From positions 1 through 59,514 of the forward strand of contig NZ_RWIM01000026.1 in assembly GCF_009764645.1 (NCBI RefSeq): 59,514 bases of DNA, read 5' to 3'. Below, in pieces: positions 55,954 to 59,514 of the stretch; positions within the stretch are counted from its first letter, which is position 1, and each line of letters opens with the position of its first letter. Position numbers and translations under genes: made by a program. This DNA is from Pseudomonas sp. PB106 (lineage in GTDB: Bacteria > Pseudomonadota > Gammaproteobacteria > Pseudomonadales > Pseudomonadaceae). Under the pieces are notes generated by a model that made no database searches, had not been told where the DNA came from, and saw nothing but the letters and a program-made list of their open reading frames with translations.

Positions 55954-56973
55954 TCAGCGATACAAAACTTTCTCTGCCAACTCATCCGCCACCCGCGCCG
56001 GAGAGCGTTTTTCCGCCTGCGCATGGGCGAACACTTCGGTCAGCCGTGAACTGATCTTCGACAGATGCGCGGTAATCGTCGGCAATTCTTCACCACGATG
56101 TTTCAGCGAAACATAGATCAAGCCACCGGCATTGATCACATAGTCCGGCGCATACAGAATCCCGCGCCGCTCCAGTTGATCGGCCACGTCCAGATGCGTC
56201 AGCTGATTATTCGCCGACCCCGCTACTGCCGAACAACGCAATTGCGTGACAGTGTGGCTGTTGAGCACACCGCCCAAGCCACACGGCGCGAGAATGTCAC
56301 ACGGCGTACTGAGCAGCGCGTCATTGGCGATGGGATGGGCGTTGAGCTGTTCCATCGCCAATTGCACCTTGCCGTGATCGATATCGCTGACCAGCAGTTC
56401 CGCCCCGGCGGCATGCAACTGTTCAGCCAGGGCAAATCCGACGTTGCCCAGGCCCTGAATCGCGATGCGCAAACCTTCCAGATTATCGCTGCCCAGACGC
56501 GCCATGGCCGTCGCGCGAATGCCCGTAAAAACGCCCATCGCCGCGTGCGGCGCCGGGTCGCCCGCCGAAGTGGTGCTGGTGACATGTTGGGTTTGTTGGG
56601 CGATGCAATCCATGTCCGCCACCGAGGTGCCGCTGTCGATGGCGGTGATGTAGCGGCCATCGAGCTGATCGATGCAGCGACCAAAGGCTTCGAACAGCGC
56701 CCCGCGATTTTCCACATGGGCCGGGCGCACGATCACCGCGACTCCACCGCCCTGCGCCAGGCCCGCGAGCGCAGCCTTGTAACTCATGCCCTGAGCGAGG
56801 CGGATGGCGTCTTCGACGGCAGAGTCGTCATTGGGATAGGCAAGATAACGACATCCGCCAAGGGCAGGCCCGAGGCGACTGTTATGAATGGCAATGACCG
56901 CCTTCAACCCGGAGACCGGGTCGACGCTAAGGTGCAGCGAATCCAGGCGAGTGCTTTGCATGAGAGCAAACAT
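55954..56973 (-). CDS. Leucine dehydrogenase-like protein with Lys-to-Val change at the catalytic site
   Basis: 339 residues of the Glu/Leu/Phe/Val dehydrogenase family. LGPALGGCRYLAY (34-46) and MSYKAALAG (63-71, substrate-binding Lys66) are intact, as is Asp113 in AIDSGTSVADMD and the NAD loop GLGNVG (about 175). The conserved GGGK, whose Lys is the catalytic residue (Lys80 in Bacillus-type leucine dehydrogenase, 12 after Lys68), reads GGGV with Val78, exactly 12 after Lys66. The codon is GTC, at least two changes from AAA/AAG. Normal enzymes oxidatively deaminate branched-chain amino acids with NAD+; this protein may be inactive or altered. Confidence 0.88.
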   Translation of the reverse strand: MFALMQSTRLDSLHLSVDPVSGLKAVIAIHNSRLGPALGGCRYLAYPNDDSAVEDAIRLAQGMSYKAALAGLAQGGGVAVIVRPAHVENRGALFEAFGRCIDQLDGRYITAIDSGTSVADMDCIAQQTQHVTSTTSAGDPAPHAAMGVFTGIRATAMARLGSDNLEGLRIAIQGLGNVGFALAEQLHAAGAELLVSDIDHGKVQLAMEQLNAHPIANDALLSTPCDILAPCGLGGVLNSHTVTQLRCSAVAGSANNQLTHLDVADQLERRGILYAPDYVINAGGLIYVSLKHRGEELPTITAHLSKISSRLTEVFAHAQAEKRSPARVADELAEKVLYR

Positions 56974-57157
56974 CGTTGGGCTCCCGAATCACTTCTTGTA
57001 GAACGCCAGTATAGGCTTGCGCCTGAAAATTGCTGGAGCGCACCGGAATAAGCGCCCGCAAGGTCAGTGGCTTTGCGGCATAACCAGGACTTCGCGCAGG
57101 GGGCACTGGACGAATCCCACGGACGGGGCTAAAACGAGGCATTCCCCGGAGATTTCA

Positions 57158-57961
57158 ATGAGTCCGCGCCAACGTTTTTTCGAGTGCCTGCACCGTTCGC
57201 CGCCCGCATTGCTGGAAGCTGGGCTGTGGATCGCCGCCGAGCACGAAAAAGAGCTTGATCCAGCTGCGCTGCTGCAGGACTTCAAAGAGCTGCAACAGCG
57301 CATCAGCTACGGTCTGCCGATGCTACCGGTGAGTGAGCTGGCGCAGCCGCTGTTACGGCGCATGAATGAACTGGGATTTGCCCAGGACGATTTCCTGCCG
57401 CTGCGCCCGCAAGCGGCGTTGCTGCATAAAGTGTTGCAGACCCGACGTGGCCAGCCCTTGGCGCTGGCGTTGATCGCGCTTGAGCTGGCGCACGGCTTGG
57501 AGATTCCGCTGGTCGGCGTCAGCTTTCCGGGGCACTTCCTGTTGCGGGTGCCTGGCGCCGATCACTTGCTCGATCCATGCGGTGGCCGCCGCTTGTACCC
57601 CAACGATTGCCGTGAGTTGTTGCAGCGCCAGTACGGGCCGAACATGAAACTCAATGCCGAGCACTTGGCGACCGCGACGCCCGTGCAAATGCTGCAGCGG
57701 CTGTCGCGCAATCTGCGGCAGTTGTACCTGACGCACGATGATTTTATTGCCGCGCTGATCGACGCCGAACGCGTGCTCGAACTCGGTGACGCTGGCGCCG
57801 CCGATTATCTGGCTCGCGCCAGTCTGTATCAGCGGCTCGACTGCCCGAATGCCGAGCGCTTCGATCTGGAGCATGCCCTGCTGCTCAGCGACGACCCGAT
57901 CCAGCGCTTGCGCCTGACCGAACGCCTTGGCCATTTGCCGCCCAACTCCGTGGTCCATTAA
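57158..57961 (+). CDS. SirB1-family transglutaminase-like/TPR protein
   Basis: 267 residues from the ATG at 57158 (CGGAGA upstream), although the frame is open from 57017. The N-terminal SirB1-type domain (about 30-180) includes GQPLALALIALELAHGLEIPLVGVSFPGHFLLR and LDPCGGRRL, the transglutaminase-like fold; a helical TPR-like tail follows (about 195-260). Cytoplasmic. The usual family role is poorly defined. The gene is divergent from the leucine-dehydrogenase-like gene. Confidence 0.85.
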   Translation: MSPRQRFFECLHRSPPALLEAGLWIAAEHEKELDPAALLQDFKELQQRISYGLPMLPVSELAQPLLRRMNELGFAQDDFLPLRPQAALLHKVLQTRRGQPLALALIALELAHGLEIPLVGVSFPGHFLLRVPGADHLLDPCGGRRLYPNDCRELLQRQYGPNMKLNAEHLATATPVQMLQRLSRNLRQLYLTHDDFIAALIDAERVLELGDAGAADYLARASLYQRLDCPNAERFDLEHALLLSDDPIQRLRLTERLGHLPPNSVVH

Positions 57962-57965
57962 AAGC

Positions 57966-58036
57966 AAAAGATCGCAGCCTTCGGCAGCTCCTACAGGTGA
58001 GCTCATGTAGGGGCTGCCGAAGGCTGCGATCTTTTG
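57966..58036. repeat. REP pair between convergent genes
   Basis: Outward units AAAAGATCGCAGCC...GCTCCTACA and TGTAGGGGC...GGCTGCGATCTTTT with a short centre. Confidence 0.85.
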
Positions 58037-58040
58037 ATCT

Positions 58041-59396
58041 TCAGGATTTAACCGATGCCCCGACACCCACCGCCGAACCATTTTCGGCAGGCGAACGCAC
58101 CTGAATGATCAGCAGCGCGGCGACCACAGCCGGGATCGCGCAGAAGAAGAAAATCTGTTCAACCGGGATGTGCATCGCCAGCAACAGGCTGCCGAACAGC
58201 GGCCCGAGAATCGAACCGAAACGTCCCACGCCCAGCGCCCAACCGGTGCCGGTGGCACGCACATGCGCCGGATAAAAATTGCTGGCGAAGGCATTCAAGG
58301 TCAGTTGCCCGCCGATGATGCAGAACCCCGCAGCAAAAACGCAGGCGACCAGATAACGCGGATTGTCGTGATTGATCCCCAACAGAATCGTGCACAGCGC
58401 CGCGCCCGCCAGCACACCGGATAACAGCCGCACCTTGCGCTTCAAACGATCGGCGAACCAGGCCATGCAGATCGCGCCGAGGGTGCCGGCAAACAGAAAC
58501 ATCGACGTCACCAGATTGGCTTCGTTGAGTTTCAGGCCACTTTCCAGCAATAGCGACGGCAGCCAGCTAATCATGAAATACAAAAGAATCAGGCTAACGA
58601 AAAACGTTGCCCAGATCAGCAGCGTCGGTCGCGCATAACCATCGCGGAACAACTCGACCACGGTCAGTTTGCTGCCCTGCTCGCGTTCGTTCTGTTCCAC
58701 GGTCGCGACGGGCACCTGCCAATCCGGCAGCATTCTTGCCGTGACTTTTTGCAGCCGCACGTACGGCGGTGCATCGCGCAGCAAGCGCGGCAGGGATTCC
58801 GGCAACATCCACCACAGGAAAGGGAACAGCAGCAGCGGCGTCACGCCACCGGCGAGGAATACCGCCTGCCAGCCGAATTGATCAATGAAACCCGCTGCAA
58901 CAAAACCACCCGCTGCGCCACCAAACGAAAAGCCGCACGCGGCCAGCGTCACCATCAACGTACGCAGGCGCGGCGGCGAGTATTCCGACATCAGCGCCAT
59001 CGCACTCGGCATCGCCCCGCCCATGCCGATGCCGCAGATAAACCGCGCGATCATCAGCGTATTGAGGGAATCGGCAAAGACCATCAGCACGGTCAGGCTG
59101 GCGTAGATCAGTACGCAGGCGAGCAGGATTCGCCGCACGCCGAAGCGATCAGCCAGCGGCGTTACCGCCAGTGATCCGAGGGTCAGGCCAAGCAGGTTGG
59201 CGCTGAACACCGGCCCGAACGCAGATTTTTCCAGACCCCAATCCTGGGCCAATGCTGGCACCACATAACCGAGCACCTGGGCGTCGTAGCCGTCAGTGAC
59301 CAGCAACAAGGCCAGCAGAATCAAAAGCAACCACTGATAGCGGGACACCGGACGGGCATCGAGTGCCGCGCGGAAGCTGGCAATCTGGTTGTGCAT
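58041..59396 (-). CDS. MFS transporter, aromatic acid:H+ symporter (AAHS) family
   Basis: 451 residues with 12 hydrophobic segments. AAHS hallmarks: LLVTDGYDAQVLGYVVPAL in helix 1 with the conserved Asp residues, LADRFGVRRILL in loop 2-3 and FADRLKRKVRLL in loop 8-9. Relatives such as PcaK, BenK and GalT import aromatic acids by proton symport; the substrate here is not resolved. No catabolic genes are within the window on this side. Confidence 0.9.
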   Translation of the reverse strand: MHNQIASFRAALDARPVSRYQWLLLILLALLLVTDGYDAQVLGYVVPALAQDWGLEKSAFGPVFSANLLGLTLGSLAVTPLADRFGVRRILLACVLIYASLTVLMVFADSLNTLMIARFICGIGMGGAMPSAMALMSEYSPPRLRTLMVTLAACGFSFGGAAGGFVAAGFIDQFGWQAVFLAGGVTPLLLFPFLWWMLPESLPRLLRDAPPYVRLQKVTARMLPDWQVPVATVEQNEREQGSKLTVVELFRDGYARPTLLIWATFFVSLILLYFMISWLPSLLLESGLKLNEANLVTSMFLFAGTLGAICMAWFADRLKRKVRLLSGVLAGAALCTILLGINHDNPRYLVACVFAAGFCIIGGQLTLNAFASNFYPAHVRATGTGWALGVGRFGSILGPLFGSLLLAMHIPVEQIFFFCAIPAVVAALLIIQVRSPAENGSAVGVGASVKS

Positions 59397-59446
59397 CGCA
59401 AGGTACCTGTTTTGTTTTTATGATTGTGTGTACAGCGAAAATCTCA

Positions 59447-59514
59447 TGTAGGAGTGAGCCTGCTCGCGATAGCGGTGTGTCAGTTAGCAATGATCTGACT
59501 GATCCACCGCTATC
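59447..59514. repeat. REPIN, GAGCAGGCTCACTCCTAC type, cut by the window end
   Basis: Left arm TGTAGGAGTGAGCCTGCTCG, then a spacer containing GATACACCGC-like sequence related to the 29265-29354 element, and the beginning of the right arm (CCGCTATC) at the window edge. Confidence 0.8.

Overview
The window is a high-GC, gene-dense chromosomal segment that reads as a fluorescent Pseudomonas of the P. fluorescens group. Three things point there: a complete alginate operon in the Pseudomonas gene order, many short palindromic REP/REPIN repeats of types typical of that group, and Pseudomonas-type small families (DUF6124, DUF3509). The species assignment is inference; no 16S or tRNA gene was seen.

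Layout. 19-3929: a PIN-PhoH ATPase, a secreted NodB-like deacetylase with degenerate catalytic motifs, and yaaA. 3930-4738: a long non-coding region carrying the presumed algD promoter. 4739-21401: the alginate operon algD-alg8-alg44-algK-algE-algG-algX-algL-algI-algJ-algF-algA, closed by a strong terminator. AlgA and AlgD supply GDP-mannuronate. Alg8 and the c-di-GMP receptor Alg44 polymerise it. AlgG epimerises, AlgI/J/F/X acetylate and AlgL degrades in the periplasm. AlgK and AlgE form the outer-membrane exit. REP elements interrupt this operon four times, once inside the algK signal-peptide region.

21636-32110: a small membrane protein, an SDR, a LysR/MFS divergent pair with a perfect operator palindrome, and a four-gene aromatic-acid-type efflux operon (outer-membrane lipoprotein, FUSC, DUF1656, HlyD) with a divergent LysR regulator. 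32111-34910 is the accessory-looking part: a strongly structured RNA leader before a DUF6124 gene, an A+T-rich orphan gene, and a roughly 690-bp tandem array built from two alternating REP types.

34911-38480: a 2-hydroxyacid dehydrogenase, a DUF2165 membrane protein, an EamA exporter and a divergent AraC regulator. 38586-49104: two complete cell-surface-signalling iron-uptake systems (ECF sigma, FecR, TonB receptor). They are divergently transcribed from one intergenic region holding a Fur-box-like site. One carries a DUF3649-PepSY-DUF3325 reductase-type module at its promoter-proximal end; the other resembles fecIRA.

49179-59514: a secreted amidase, a ribosome-hibernation-factor homologue, a LysR/L-serine dehydratase pair, DUF3509, PsiE, LexA-box-controlled yebG, a leucine-dehydrogenase homologue lacking its catalytic lysine, a SirB1-type protein and an AAHS-family MFS transporter.

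The best leads are the in-frame REPIN in algK, the alternating REP array, the DUF6124 leader RNA, the Lys-to-Val change in the leucine dehydrogenase homologue, and the shared Fur-box region between the two sigma/receptor systems.
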